Below, piece by piece: positions 16,101 through 23,985 of a stretch of 45,873 nt of DNA (within the stretch, counting starts at the first letter, position 1; every line of letters begins with the position of its first letter). The notes below the pieces were generated by a model. It did not search any database, was not told the DNA's origin, and worked only from the letters and a program-made list of their open reading frames with translations. The stretch comes from a virus, in the IMG/VR virus record IMGVR_UViG_3300042291_001523, positions 1-45,873 of that record, one strand, 5' to 3'. The position numbers and the translations under genes are program-made.

Positions 16101-16832
16101 CTATTTCACTCCGTCCACTGCAAGAGCGTCAAGAATCTGCTTGGCACGAGTACCGAAAGTGAGTTGGCATGCTCGTTCCATACCGACTGCCTTACGCAGT
16201 TTGTCAAGTGCCATGAAGGCTCGCAATGAGATACGAGCCTCACCACCGTCAGCCATACGAACGGCGTAACCACGCAAGTCAGGAGACAAGCGTAGAAGTG
16301 CGTTGGGGTGTGGCTCGTTGATACGAACACGAATCGGGAAACGGTCAGCGAGTGCTGTTGGCAGTTCGCTCATGTTCTCAATGTTCGTGGTCATCACGGC
16401 AGAAAAGCCTTCTAATGGGCGTACCAGTTCACCACTTTCAGGGTGTTGGAATGTGGCAGATTCAGGTGAATCCAACATGGCGAGAAGTGTTGCGAAAACA
16501 TCGCCACCAGCCTTATCTACTTCGTCCACGATGAGACGACCACCTTTTGTGCCGTTGCCTTTCCATGCTTTGAGAGCAGAGCCGTCAAGCCATTGGAAGC
16601 CACCGTTACTGCTTGGCATGAAGCCACCAGTTACGTCCATGTTTGTCATGTCCTCGGTGCAGACTAGGCGATGTGCGCCAGCCTCAATGTCTCCGAACGA
16701 AAGACCAGCGTAGGTCTTGCCTGTTCCAGCAGGTCCGAACAGAATGATTCTGTCTATTCCTGAGTCAAGTGCGTCCTTGACATCTTTCCAGCACTGTGGC
16801 AGTGCCTCTTGGGTGGTTGTTACTGTATCCAT
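16101..16832 (-). CDS. MoxR-type AAA+ ATPase, 243 aa
   Basis: The ATG at 16832 has an AAAGGAG ribosome site; the longer frame upstream overlaps the promoter. Walker A is GPAGTGKT at 33-40 and Walker B is RLIVDEVDKA around 99-108 (Asp103, Glu104). A sensor-1-like TTNIENMSELP and arginine-containing ALADRFPIRVRI follow. MoxR ATPases work with VWA partners as chaperones, and such a partner is the next gene (gap of two bases). Confidence 0.8.
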   Translation of the reverse strand: MDTVTTTQEALPQCWKDVKDALDSGIDRIILFGPAGTGKTYAGLSFGDIEAGAHRLVCTEDMTNMDVTGGFMPSSNGGFQWLDGSALKAWKGNGTKGGRLIVDEVDKAGGDVFATLLAMLDSPESATFQHPESGELVRPLEGFSAVMTTNIENMSELPTALADRFPIRVRINEPHPNALLRLSPDLRGYAVRMADGGEARISLRAFMALDKLRKAVGMERACQLTFGTRAKQILDALAVDGVK

Positions 16833-16872
16833 TGTATTGCTCCTTTGTAAGCGTTGTTGGTTGGACAAACAC

Positions 16873-16901
16873 ACCATACCACCTTCGGTACAGACTTTGA
16901 T
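16873..16901 (-). promoter_or_regulatory. Promoter of AAA+/VWA operon
   Basis: Minus strand: ATCAAA, 17-bp spacer beginning GTCTGTACC and ending GTGG, then TATGGT. Two family A copies lie just upstream. Confidence 0.6.
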
Positions 16902-17091
16902 AATCGCTTGACAAAGTTATCTACTCTGTATGGAGAGAAGTTATCTACTCTGTTTGCGCCCCTTCCACCACCGTCAATGTGTTGCGTAGTTCTGCGTCTC
17001 GCTCGCTCGCTCGGTGCGCTTGCGTTGCGCAGATTTATCTCTCACCCCCCCCGTTCACTGCGCCCTGTGCCTGCCCCCCCTGTGGGCGAAC

Positions 17092-17122
17092 AGCCCCGGG
17101 GGGAACCAAGCGCAGCGGGGCT
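17092..17122 (-). terminator. Two-hairpin GC-rich element
   Basis: AGCCCCG and CGGGGCT pair over a 17-base loop. A second short hairpin lies just beside it. The U-tract is weak on both strands, so termination is likely but not certain. Confidence 0.5.
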
Positions 17123-17154
17123 ATTGTCTAAAAAAGAAAAAGTTATCTACTCTC

Positions 17155-17643
17155 TTACTTCTTCCTCTGAACATCAGAGACTTGCCATAAACCTTTTTTG
17201 ATTTTTGTGAACATGTGAGATTCACTGACGTATTTCAGTGTCGTCTGATACGAGAATCCAGCAACCTCAACAAGTTGGTCGGTGGAAAACTGTTCGCCAG
17301 TGTGTTCGGTAGTCCATTTGTCAAACGCTCCCCATTTGTCTTTGCGTTTCTCGGGTCTACTCTCTTCGGTTTGGTCACTGCTAACAACAGTAGATAAATA
17401 GGTTTTTATGAACGATGACATCACATCTGTACCTAGTGAATAATGTTTCAGCATTGCTACTGGATTTCCGTTGCGTCCTTCTCTGTGCCACTTCTCCATT
17501 ATGTAAAGACCACGAACAGTCTCGCTCATTCGGTACTGCTCTGCACTCTGTTTCATTCGTGCTTTGTCTGTTTTGTATTTCTTGTAGAACGAATCATGCA
17601 TACGCTTGTTCTCTTCATTTACAAACTCAATCGTGAAGTTCAT
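17155..17643 (-). CDS. Winged-helix-like protein, 162 aa
   Basis: The N-terminal 60 residues are charged and helical. The C-terminal 60 (STDQLVEVAGFSYQTTLKYVSES, then IKKGLWQV) look like a winged helix. AAAGGAAT precedes the ATG. Likely the last gene of the operon starting at 18798. Function unknown. Confidence 0.55.
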   Translation of the reverse strand: MNFTIEFVNEENKRMHDSFYKKYKTDKARMKQSAEQYRMSETVRGLYIMEKWHREGRNGNPVAMLKHYSLGTDVMSSFIKTYLSTVVSSDQTEESRPEKRKDKWGAFDKWTTEHTGEQFSTDQLVEVAGFSYQTTLKYVSESHMFTKIKKGLWQVSDVQRKK

Positions 17644-17757
17644 TTTTATTCCTTTTTATTTGACCCCTAATGGAGTAGACAAGCCTGAAAGGGGGAAACT
17701 TATCTACTCCAAACTTAGTGGGTGATTTTGTTGTTTATTAGAGAGTATCGCTCATTC

Positions 17758-17952
17758 TCATAATAGAGAGAAAGCGTCTCCCTCTTCTTGTATCAAGCCG
17801 AGACTACTGCCGTTATCCCACAAGACATGAACAGTGCCGTAATCGTCCACATCTGTTACCACCCCTTCATCTCCTCGTTGTAGTTTCGTATAAGGGTCAG
17901 TGCATGCGTCAAGCCTGACACGCTTGCCGATTAGGTCTGTCTTTGTTCTCAT
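17758..17952 (-). CDS. DUF4314-family protein, 64 aa
   Basis: Matches the DUF4314 pattern well: GKRVRL, DPYTKLQRGDEGVV, DDYGTVHVLWDNGSSLGL. These small SH3-like beta proteins are common in actinophages and plasmids; their role is unknown. Overlaps the upstream gene by ATGA. Confidence 0.75.
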   Translation of the reverse strand: MRTKTDLIGKRVRLDACTDPYTKLQRGDEGVVTDVDDYGTVHVLWDNGSSLGLIQEEGDAFSLL

Positions 17953-18089
17953 GCTGGCACTTCCGTTTCTTTGTTCAGAAGTAGGCGAATGTCTAAGAGC
18001 ATGTCCATCATTTCATGTGACGATACATTGTCTCTGCCTGAACAGTTGGCTATTGCCTTGTCCACTAGGGCGATGATTTCCTCATTCAT
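17949..18089 (-). CDS. Small acidic protein, 46 aa
   Basis: Reads MNEEIIALVDKAIANCSGRD and continues as a helix. It overlaps the DUF4314 start by ATGA. The start codon directly follows a family A copy, whose leading GGAG can act as its ribosome site, while the TAG in the same copy ends the upstream gene. Confidence 0.55.
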   Translation of the reverse strand: MNEEIIALVDKAIANCSGRDNVSSHEMMDMLLDIRLLLNKETEVPA

Positions 18090-18096
18090 AAGTTAT

Positions 18097-18798
18097 CTAC
18101 TCTCCTTTCTTTCTCTTGGGTGCTTTTTTGAGTATGTCTGTGTATTTGAGGGTCTGTGTTGCGATGTTCATGTATTGAGCAGTAGCAACCATTACATCAA
18201 CTAAGCGTCCGTACTCGTCATTGTCGTCATACGGATAGGAAGTAAAGAACGGCTCGTCAAATGTCGGTACACCAGTGTCGTTGTAGCGATACATGTTGGC
18301 AACGCCCCATACGCCAGTCATGCCCCAATCAACGGCACTCATCATCAGTCCTTCACGGACATCGGTGAATGGATTTTCTTTGTATTCCTTCTCCAAGTCA
18401 CCCTTGTTCATTTTCTTGACTTCTGATTGGTCTGTCTCTTCTGACAGGTCTTTGCCGTAGCCCTCAACGACTACTGCTATGAACTCAAACTTGCGAATAG
18501 GAAGCGAGCGAACAACATCATCGTAAGCGTCATACATGTCCTCTTTGTGAATCAACGGAACCATTGCCACTTGATAGGGCTTAGATAGCGATAGTTCTTG
18601 TTGGTTGATGAGGCAGGCTTCGTGTTCCTCTTCGTTTTCCTCAACGCTCTCAAAAGCGACTAAGAATAATGGTGGGTTGTCTGACATCGGCTCCTCTTTG
18701 CACATTTCTGTTTTCGCATAGACGCTTCTATGAAGCAGGTCGGTCAGTATCTTGGTGATGTCATCATCAAGGTCTTTGTTGATTTTTTGTGATTTCAC
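18097..18798 (-). CDS. Unknown acidic protein, 233 aa
   Basis: GTG start with the standard GAAAGGGG ribosome site seven bases upstream. The protein is acidic (many EEE and DD runs) and soluble, ending APKRKKGE. The centre (FLVAFESVEENEEEHEA, VAMVPLIHKEDMYDAYDDVV) has no recognised motif. The stop codon lies in a family A copy. Confidence 0.6.
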   Translation of the reverse strand: MKSQKINKDLDDDITKILTDLLHRSVYAKTEMCKEEPMSDNPPLFLVAFESVEENEEEHEACLINQQELSLSKPYQVAMVPLIHKEDMYDAYDDVVRSLPIRKFEFIAVVVEGYGKDLSEETDQSEVKKMNKGDLEKEYKENPFTDVREGLMMSAVDWGMTGVWGVANMYRYNDTGVPTFDEPFFTSYPYDDNDEYGRLVDVMVATAQYMNIATQTLKYTDILKKAPKRKKGE

Positions 18799-18833
18799 TG
18801 TATGCCCCTTTCAGGCTTGTGGTGTTACTGGAA

Positions 18834-18862
18834 ACCATACCATGCTCGGTACAGACTTCCAA
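18834..18862 (-). promoter_or_regulatory. Family promoter for 18798 operon
   Basis: TTGGAA, 17-bp spacer starting GTCTGTACC, TATGGT. A family A copy (18864-18876) abuts the -35 box. Confidence 0.7.
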
Positions 18863-18917
18863 ATGTTATCTACTCTGACAGGCAAGGGTCGGTACAAGCC
18901 CTTACATGCCAGCATTG

Positions 18918-19145
18918 TTATTTATTTCCTATGAGATTGTTCATGGACACGCCAAGTGCGTCACCTACAAGAAGTAGGGTCTCAACGCTTGGTGCGTAGC
19001 GTCCGTTCTCAACACGATTTACAGTTTTCCTATCCACGCCTGCACGATTAGCGAGTTCTAACTGTGACCAGCCCTTCTTGGTTCTGTGTGTTCGTACTGA
19101 TTCTGAAATGTTTTCCATAGATTGTGTGTTTTTTGTAGTTCCCAT
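18918..19145 (-). CDS. XRE/Cro-C1-type HTH regulator, 75 aa
   Basis: Residues 14-70 form a classical helix-turn-helix: SVRTHRTKKGWSQLELANRAGV, DRKTVNRVENGR, then SVETLLLVGDALGVSM. The protein is only the DNA-binding domain. It lies downstream of the Api92-like gene and a family A copy (19163). It is one of two HTH proteins inside the motif-rich region, so a candidate to bind family A or B; nothing in the sequence proves this. Confidence 0.8.
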   Translation of the reverse strand: MGTTKNTQSMENISESVRTHRTKKGWSQLELANRAGVDRKTVNRVENGRYAPSVETLLLVGDALGVSMNNLIGNK

Positions 19146-19184
19146 TCGGGTTCTCTTTTCTTTTGTGTAGTTATCTACTCTTAT

Positions 19185-19907
19185 TTAGACTGATGAAATA
19201 AATGATTTAGGTATCGTTCCTTTCTTTTCGCACCGTTTCATGTATGCGAGATGTTTTGGGTATTCGGTCATGACAATCATAAGTTCGTCATCACAGAGTT
19301 CTACTAAATGATGTTCCCATTCGCTAAACGATTCGTACCAATCTTCTTCGTCCTCGGACAAGTTGGGGTTTTCAGGGTCGTTCGCTTTTTTGCATTTTTC
19401 ATCAAGTTCAGGGGTGAGCCTCTGGGGGTCACGCCCACCTTCCTCAATAACTTCTCCATTATGGAAAGCAGACCACGCCACAAAGGCACTGGACTCCTCT
19501 GTGGAAACAACTCCAAAGACAAGGCTCGGATACATGGCAGAAATCTTGGCAATAAGTGCGTCACATGGACTCCACGCAGACTCGTAACGCATAGAAAGCG
19601 TTTTTCCGTCAAGAGCAGGGTCATCTACATCTACGCTACATGCGCCCCATTTGCTACCCCATGTCTCAATAGCGTCTAAGTACCCATCAAATCCGTCACT
19701 CTCACTACTGAAAGCAGTAAAGACAGTTTCTACTCCGTCAGCGTTGGTCGTCTTGATTTCTTTTGACCCTCTTGGGTCAAGTGGTACGAGTTGATTCAGG
19801 TCGTACTCTTTATGTTCTGTGTTTTTTACTTCTATGTCTTTGATGAACTTGGCAAGGTTTCTTTTTGTTCCCTTGACGGTCATGTAGTTGTAACACCAGT
19901 TAGGCAT
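19185..19907 (-). CDS. Api92-like (DUF1281) protein, 240 aa
   Basis: Starts MPNWCYNYMTVKG, the hallmark N-terminus of this phage family, with a GAAAGAGG ribosome site that fixes the start at 19907. A ferredoxin-like domain follows, with WGSKWGACSVDVD and SAWSPCDALI. A C-terminal acidic helical extension of about 80 residues is longer than usual. Role unknown. Confidence 0.75.
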   Translation of the reverse strand: MPNWCYNYMTVKGTKRNLAKFIKDIEVKNTEHKEYDLNQLVPLDPRGSKEIKTTNADGVETVFTAFSSESDGFDGYLDAIETWGSKWGACSVDVDDPALDGKTLSMRYESAWSPCDALIAKISAMYPSLVFGVVSTEESSAFVAWSAFHNGEVIEEGGRDPQRLTPELDEKCKKANDPENPNLSEDEEDWYESFSEWEHHLVELCDDELMIVMTEYPKHLAYMKRCEKKGTIPKSFISSV

Positions 19908-19937
19908 CTGTTCCTCTTTCAGTAGGTTTGTTTCCAC

Positions 19938-19966
19938 AGCGTACCACCTGTGGAACAGACTTCACT
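19938..19966 (-). promoter_or_regulatory. Family promoter for Api92-like gene
   Basis: AGTGAA, 17-bp spacer beginning GTCTGT and ending GTGG, TACGCT. A family C motif (19974) and a family A copy (20001) lie upstream. Confidence 0.6.
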
Positions 19967-20098
19967 CAGCCCTCTTCCACCACCGTGAATAGGTTGGACA
20001 AAGTTATCTACTCTCTTTCCGTCTCGGCTTGGCTCGCCCTCGTCCCTCGGATTTATCTCTCACCCCCCCGTTCATCTCGCTCTGCTGTTTTCAGCAAG

Positions 20099-20129
20099 AG
20101 CCCCGGGGGGAAGCAAGCATGGCGGGGCT
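20099..20129 (-). terminator. Two-hairpin GC-rich element
   Basis: AGCCCCG pairs with CGGGGCT. A neighbouring short hairpin (CTGTTTTCAG type) precedes it. It sits between the 20154 gene and the next promoter. Confidence 0.5.
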
Positions 20130-20153
20130 GTTCTCGAAAAACAAGAAAGTTAT

Positions 20154-20471
20154 CTACTCTGATAGAGAAGCGTAGATAAGTGAGACGCTGACGAACGAGT
20201 GTCCGTCGTTGCTCCTACGTCTCACGAACGAGAGCATCTGCCACATGCTCGGTACATGCATGAACACTGAATCAAGAGACCACCCATACATGTCAAAGTC
20301 ACATGGCTCCATAGGTTCAGGGGCGAATGAGATAACCCTCACTGACGGCGTACGCTCCCACAACCAGCGAACACGACATTCAGAGCCGACCAGTATCAGG
20401 TCTCTGTGAAACAGTGCATGACGGACATAGGACATCAAGACAGAGAAATAGATACCGATAGTCGTCCACAT
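20154..20471 (-). CDS. Unknown protein starting and ending at family A motifs, 105 aa
   Basis: The ATG follows a family A copy (AACTCATG) and the TAG stop is inside another copy at 20147. The N-terminus is hydrophobic (TIGIYFSVLMSYV) and the rest mixed, with several Trp and Phe. No family recognised; being bounded by two motifs argues that it is a real unit. Confidence 0.5.
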   Translation of the reverse strand: MWTTIGIYFSVLMSYVRHALFHRDLILVGSECRVRWLWERTPSVRVISFAPEPMEPCDFDMYGWSLDSVFMHVPSMWQMLSFVRRRSNDGHSFVSVSLIYASLSE

Positions 20472-20474
20472 GAG

Positions 20475-20720
20475 TTATCTACTCTGACTCATGGCAGGTT
20501 TCCGTCTGTCCTCTACGGACATTGACGCAACCTTCATCACGAGAAGCGAAAGGGTTTCCAGTAACTTACGCTCGGACACATCGTGTTCCAAAGCGACCCA
20601 GTTTGCAATGTCCTCGTACTCGCCCCAAATGATTTGCAGCGCCTCTGTGGCAGTAGTGGCGAGAGTGTAATAGTTCTCCCAAATCAACTCTGCTAACTCT
20701 TCCTGAAAAATCACTTCCAC
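20475..20720 (-). CDS. Acidic helical protein, 81 aa
   Basis: GTG start (VEVIFQEELAELIWENYYTL), overlapping the upstream zinc gene by ten bases. All-helical and acidic. Its last codons (AGT AGA TAA) are the family A motif itself. Confidence 0.55.
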   Translation of the reverse strand: MEVIFQEELAELIWENYYTLATTATEALQIIWGEYEDIANWVALEHDVSERKLLETLSLLVMKVASMSVEDRRKPAMSQSR

Positions 20721-20842
20721 GGTCTCTCCTCAATACAATCCTCGCAAATCCAAGCACGATGATACTCGTGCCAAGTGTAGTTGGATTCAGGGTCGTCTCT
20801 ACCACAGTAGAGACATTCATCGGGTTCTGTTTCTGTTGCCAC
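20711..20842 (-). CDS. Small zinc-ribbon protein, 43 aa
   Basis: Two CxxC pairs (CLYC and CEDC) 26 residues apart would form one zinc site. The GTG start follows a family A copy (GATAAGTGG) whose GGGAG can serve as ribosome site. It is in the ParA operon. Confidence 0.55.
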   Translation of the reverse strand: MATETEPDECLYCGRDDPESNYTWHEYHRAWICEDCIEERPWK

Positions 20843-20857
20843 TTATCTACTCCCTTC

Positions 20858-21463
20858 TCACGGCAACCAGTAGGTGGGTGCGCCCTTTGAGATGTGTGTC
20901 TCAACGAACGATACTGCCCATTCCCACACCGTGTCACGATGACCGTAGAGACCAGCGTCAATGGCACGAGATGTGCGATTGTCAAAATCCACGATGGTGG
21001 TGGTGTCTTTCTTACTCAGAACCTGAGCAACATCTTTCTCTGTCAAAGCGTCCTGCTTATCCACGATTGCTACTACTGCGTCAGACGAGTGCTTGACATC
21101 TGTCATCTCTGCTCGTAATGAGAGGTACGAGTTGCGAACCACTGCTACACGGAATGGCACTTGGTCAAAGTAGGTGGACTTGCCACCGAGTAGACCTGCG
21201 TCAATAACCACGAAATCGTAGCCCGTGATGTCCTGATTGCTCACCTTGTCAAACGGTGTGCCAATAATGGTGATACCACCGTATGTCTGTTCCTTTGATG
21301 ACGGAACACTTAGTCCGAGAATCAACATGTCATCGTTGTTCACTGATGTGTCAATGAGCAACACTTTCTCAGGATTGGTCTTTCCCAATGCCAATGCGAT
21401 TGAGCAGGCTGTGGTGCTTGTGCCGACCCCACCCTTTCGTGCGCTTACTTCTATTACTTTCAT
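20858..21463 (-). CDS. ParA/MinD-like ATPase with altered P-loop, 201 aa
   Basis: N-terminus MKVIEVSARKGGVGTSTT gives a deviant Walker A: the ParA signature Lys10 is kept but the P-loop Lys is replaced by Thr15, as in some MinD/CpaE-like proteins. LLIDTS (Asp38) and FVVIDAG match the switch regions. Start has the GAAAGGGG ribosome site. Possible roles are plasmid-like partitioning or positioning; no clear ParB follows, only small genes. Confidence 0.7.
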   Translation of the reverse strand: MKVIEVSARKGGVGTSTTACSIALALGKTNPEKVLLIDTSVNNDDMLILGLSVPSSKEQTYGGITIIGTPFDKVSNQDITGYDFVVIDAGLLGGKSTYFDQVPFRVAVVRNSYLSLRAEMTDVKHSSDAVVAIVDKQDALTEKDVAQVLSKKDTTTIVDFDNRTSRAIDAGLYGHRDTVWEWAVSFVETHISKGAPTYWLP

Positions 21464-21503
21464 GAGATACCCCTTTCAGGTACGGCAGGTAGTTGCCAAC
21501 AAC

Positions 21504-21532
21504 AATGTACCACGATGAGTACAGACTTCCAA
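21504..21532 (-). promoter_or_regulatory. Family promoter for ParA operon
   Basis: TTGGAA, 17-bp spacer beginning GTCTGTAC and ending GTGG, TACATT. A family A copy starts three bases upstream of the -35 box. Confidence 0.75.
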
Positions 21533-21635
21533 AGAGTTATCTACTCTCATTCTTTCGCCCCACAGAGAGACTGCTCTGTTCCTTGACTTATCTCTCGCCA
21601 CCCCCGTTGTTTGCTTTCGCACCCTTCGAGTGAAA

Positions 21636-21666
21636 AGCCCCGCTTCGCTGTGTTCCTGCCGGGGCT
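21636..21666 (-). terminator. Two-hairpin GC-rich element with T-run
   Basis: AGCCCCG pairs with CGGGGCT; on the minus strand the stem is followed by TTTT. The adjacent small hairpin is CACCCTTCGAGTG. Flanked by inverted family B copies. Confidence 0.6.
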
Positions 21667-21853
21667 ATCTGCCAAGAGCGCGCGCATGGGGGAGTGAGAG
21701 ATAACTCGCAGATTTGTGAGAAACACGGCGAGATGAAAAGTTATCTACTCCGAGTGAAGGCTTGCGAGACGGTGGCAAGAGAGTAGATAAGTGAAAGTCC
21801 CCGTCAGGGGGGACTGACGGGGACTTCCGATTGGGGGGACTGTGGGCTGTGCG

Positions 21854-22324
21854 CTAGTTGCTCTTTTTTGCGCCTGTCATCACGAACTGCTGGATTGCGT
21901 CAGCGAGTGAACCACTTGCTTTTCCTTCGTCTGTGATTACATCATCAGGCTCATCAGCGAAACGCAAGACGCTGGCAACGCTCTGACGGTTGGCGATACA
22001 AGCAAGACGAACACGGCGACGCTCGGCGTGTTGTGACGGTGGCTGGTCAATGTTTCCATTGGCGTTGAGTGGCGCAGCCCAACCTGTCGTAACAACAAGT
22101 GTCCAAGCGTAGTTGCTTGCCACCAATGCGTTGTAGTCATTGTCAAGCAGGTCATACACATCAGCATGAGACTCAATGAACATGAGTTTCGGTGTGCCTT
22201 CGGCTGTGTAATCCACACCGTAAAGGTGTGCGCCTTCCATGACGAACGGTGTTGCGTCATCTCCCTTTGAGAGTAGAGAGTGAAACTCTGCCTCTATCTG
22301 CTCTGCTATTTCTACTGTGTCCAT
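21854..22324 (-). CDS. Unknown phage protein, 156 aa
   Basis: Start at the ATG giving MDTVEIAEQI after GAAAGGG. A middle region (AHLYGVDYTAEGTPKLMFIESHADVYDLL, ALVASNYAWTLVVTTGWAAP) looks like a mixed alpha/beta domain, and there is an RRRVRLACIANRQ stretch with an acidic C-terminal third. Similar short proteins occur in actinophages; no known function. Confidence 0.6.
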   Translation of the reverse strand: MDTVEIAEQIEAEFHSLLSKGDDATPFVMEGAHLYGVDYTAEGTPKLMFIESHADVYDLLDNDYNALVASNYAWTLVVTTGWAAPLNANGNIDQPPSQHAERRRVRLACIANRQSVASVLRFADEPDDVITDEGKASGSLADAIQQFVMTGAKKSN

Positions 22325-22361
22325 TGGATACCCTTTCGGTTGGTGTTGGTGGAACATGGTC

Positions 22362-22390
22362 AGCGTACCACACCTAGGACAGACTTGCGA
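22362..22390 (-). promoter_or_regulatory. Family promoter for 22324 gene
   Basis: TCGCAA, 17-bp spacer beginning GTCTGT, TACGCT. A family A copy directly follows upstream. Confidence 0.7.
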
Positions 22391-22554
22391 AAGTTATCTA
22401 CTCTGACTGCCTTGGGGTTATCTACTCTGTTCTTCCACCACCGTCATTGTGTTGTGGCATGGTGACGAACTCGCCGTTCGTGCCGTGACCCGTGACCGTT
22501 GCGCAGATTTATCTCTCACCCCCCCGTCGCCCCTGCTTTGCCCTTTCGGGCAAT

Positions 22555-22585
22555 AGCCCCGGGCGGACCCGAGCGTAGCGGGGCT
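22555..22585 (-). terminator. Two-hairpin GC-rich element
   Basis: AGCCCCG pairs with CGGGGCT; the adjacent small hairpin is GCCCTTTCGGGC. Confidence 0.5.
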
Positions 22586-22610
22586 GTTCCCCGAACTACG
22601 GCACGGCAGA

Positions 22611-22660
22611 AAGTTATCTACTCTGCTTGCTCTGTCGGGAGTGAACAGAGTAGATAACTT
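22611..22660. repeat. Perfect inverted pair of family A motifs
   Basis: AAGTTATCTACTCTG and its exact complement, 15-bp arms with a 20-base loop, just downstream of the 22670 gene. Confidence 0.7.
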
Positions 22661-22669
22661 CTCGCCTGA

Positions 22670-22987
22670 TTAGTCAGACAGGTGGTACTGCCCACCACGC
22701 CGTTCGTATTGAGCCGTAGCCTCGGTGATGGTCTCACGGTAATCGCCCTGCTCCATGTGCCAGCCCTCTGGACGGTCTACGGCGTTCCACACTGCGAAAG
22801 GGTGAAGCGTGTTATGTGGTAACAGACAGAGAACCACCCACACAGCGTAGGAGTCAATGTCAGACGGACGAGAGAGCCAGCAGGCAAGAATAGTGACAGG
22901 GTTACTGCCACTGCTAGGGGTGAACGAGTCACCCACTTTCAGTAGGCGCATTGGGTATGTCTCGGTAGGTGACTTATCTACTCCCAT
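22670..22987 (-). CDS. Unknown protein, 105 aa, family A motif at codons 2-5
   Basis: I take the ATG at 22987 (GGGGAAGGG ribosome site); the motif GGAGTAGATAAGT begins within the start codons (Met-Gly-Val-Asp-Lys). The protein has a beta-rich middle (SNPVTILACWLSRPSD, AVWVVLCLLPH) and a polar tail. It reads like a small beta-barrel (DUF4314/PVL-like size) but I cannot name it. Confidence 0.5.
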   Translation of the reverse strand: MGVDKSPTETYPMRLLKVGDSFTPSSGSNPVTILACWLSRPSDIDSYAVWVVLCLLPHNTLHPFAVWNAVDRPEGWHMEQGDYRETITEATAQYERRGGQYHLSD

Positions 22988-22991
22988 GTCG

Positions 22992-23438
22992 TTACCCTTC
23001 CCCATTGAGCCATGTGTTCATTTGCTCATCTGTCATTGGTGTAACAGTAGGCGCAAAATCCATCTCGGCAATCGTCTTAGCAAGCATTGCTTGGATTACT
23101 TCGCTATTCACGATTTCAGAAGCAAAATCGTAGAAGCGTCCTGATGTGTACGCTTTGGGTACATCGTGATTCTCTCCGTCATACTCGCCCTTCTCGTTGA
23201 GAGAGCCGATAACAACGCAATCGCCCACAAGTGGACGCTGGAACAACATAGACGCTACGGCGTTCACAGGAAGCCCGATAAGTAGACCTTCATCGTGGAC
23301 ATAGCCAACGATTTCCTCGCCTCGTACGCAGTCAAACCAACCACCCACGATTTCATGAATGAGTGTGTGACCGTCCTCGGTTGGAATGTCTGTTTGGTAA
23401 AGGTTGCCCTCTGCCGTGATTACTAATGCTGTTGCCAT
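22992..23438 (-). CDS. DUF3846-like protein, 148 aa
   Basis: Matches the DUF3846 pattern: ALVITAEGNLY, IHEIVGGWFDCV, then YVHDEGLLIGLPVNAVASMLF and VGDCVVIG. The ribosome site GAAAGAGG fixes the start at 23438. DUF3846 proteins are widespread in phages and plasmids without known function. The C-terminal 50 residues are an added acidic helix. Confidence 0.7.
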   Translation of the reverse strand: MATALVITAEGNLYQTDIPTEDGHTLIHEIVGGWFDCVRGEEIVGYVHDEGLLIGLPVNAVASMLFQRPLVGDCVVIGSLNEKGEYDGENHDVPKAYTSGRFYDFASEIVNSEVIQAMLAKTIAEMDFAPTVTPMTDEQMNTWLNGEG

Positions 23439-23472
23439 TGCTGTACCTCTTTCGTTTGCTGATGACATGTGT

Positions 23473-23501
23473 AGCGTACCAGCAGGGGTACAGACTTCCA
23501 C
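23473..23501 (-). promoter_or_regulatory. Family promoter for DUF3846 gene
   Basis: GTGGAA, 17-bp spacer beginning GTCTGTACC, TACGCT. Family A copy at 23509. Confidence 0.65.
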
Positions 23502-23611
23502 AACGTGGACTTATCTACTCTGTTACTTCGCCACGCCACTCAAAGACCCACCGATTATTTGACTTATCTCTCACACCCCCCGTGTTTGCGCTTTGCCCAC
23601 TTTGTGGGGAT

Positions 23612-23642
23612 AGCCCCGGTGATGACCGAGCATGGCGGGGCT
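23612..23642 (-). terminator. Two-hairpin GC-rich element
   Basis: AGCCCCG pairs with CGGGGCT; neighbouring hairpin CCCACTTTGTGGG. Confidence 0.5.
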
Positions 23643-23669
23643 TTTCCCCTCGCGCACGAAACGGGAACA

Positions 23670-23711
23670 AAGTTATCTACTCTCACTCGCCACAACGAGA
23701 GTAGATAACTT
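23670..23711. repeat. Perfect inverted pair of family A motifs
   Basis: 15-bp arms (AAGTTATCTACTCTC and complement) with a 12-base loop, downstream of the 23716 gene. Could act as terminator, as paired binding sites, or both. Confidence 0.75.
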
Positions 23712-23715
23712 CTGT

Positions 23716-23925
23716 TCAGTCGGAGTGTTCGTTCGTCTCCATGTCAATGGCGAAAGCATCTTCCATTTTGGCTTCTGCCAACTTGGCTTCCTGCCTACCG
23801 AATGTCTTAGCCATTTTGCCTGCTTCCACAAGGCTCTTGGCTTCCACAGTGGTGCTTTCGTGCCACTCTGCCAAACCAATCTTTTCTTGCTTTGACAGTA
23901 GAACCATGAGTTCATACTCTTTCAT
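23716..23925 (-). CDS. Small charged helical protein, 69 aa
   Basis: Start at ATG after GAAAGGGG (MKEYELMVLLSKQEKIGL). Ala/Lys/Glu-rich with a strand then two helices. Followed by the inverted motif pair. No family recognised. Confidence 0.55.
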   Translation of the reverse strand: MKEYELMVLLSKQEKIGLAEWHESTTVEAKSLVEAGKMAKTFGRQEAKLAEAKMEDAFAIDMETNEHSD

Positions 23926-23956
23926 TGTTGCGCCCCTTTCACTTGGCTTCGCTGAC

Positions 23957-23985
23957 AATGTACCACGCCTAGTACAGACTTCCGA
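23957..23985 (-). promoter_or_regulatory. Family promoter for 23925 gene
   Basis: TCGGAA, 17-bp spacer beginning GTCTGTAC, TACATT; family A copy at 23988. Confidence 0.7.

Larger units (their letters stand above)
16833..17154. other. Regulatory intergenic region: promoter, two family A sites, families B and C, hairpins
   Basis: No gene seen. In minus-strand order it holds a family A copy after the 17155 gene, the GC-rich hairpin cassette, a family B motif (17035), a family C motif (16962), two family A copies 24 bases apart (16939, 16915), and the AAA+ promoter (16873-16901). Confidence 0.6.
21464..21853. other. Regulatory intergenic region of 390 bases
   Basis: No gene seen. It contains the ParA promoter, family A copies (21535, 21737, 21778, the last two inverted), an inverted pair of family B copies (21588, 21695) around the GC-rich hairpins, and a hairpin of GTCCCCGTCAG type at 21798-21825 downstream of the next gene. 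Confidence 0.55.
22325..22669. other. Regulatory intergenic region of 345 bases
   Basis: No gene seen. Holds a promoter, tandem family A copies (22391, 22407), families C (22432) and B (22509), a GC-rich double hairpin, and a perfect inverted pair of family A copies (22611-22660). Confidence 0.55.
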
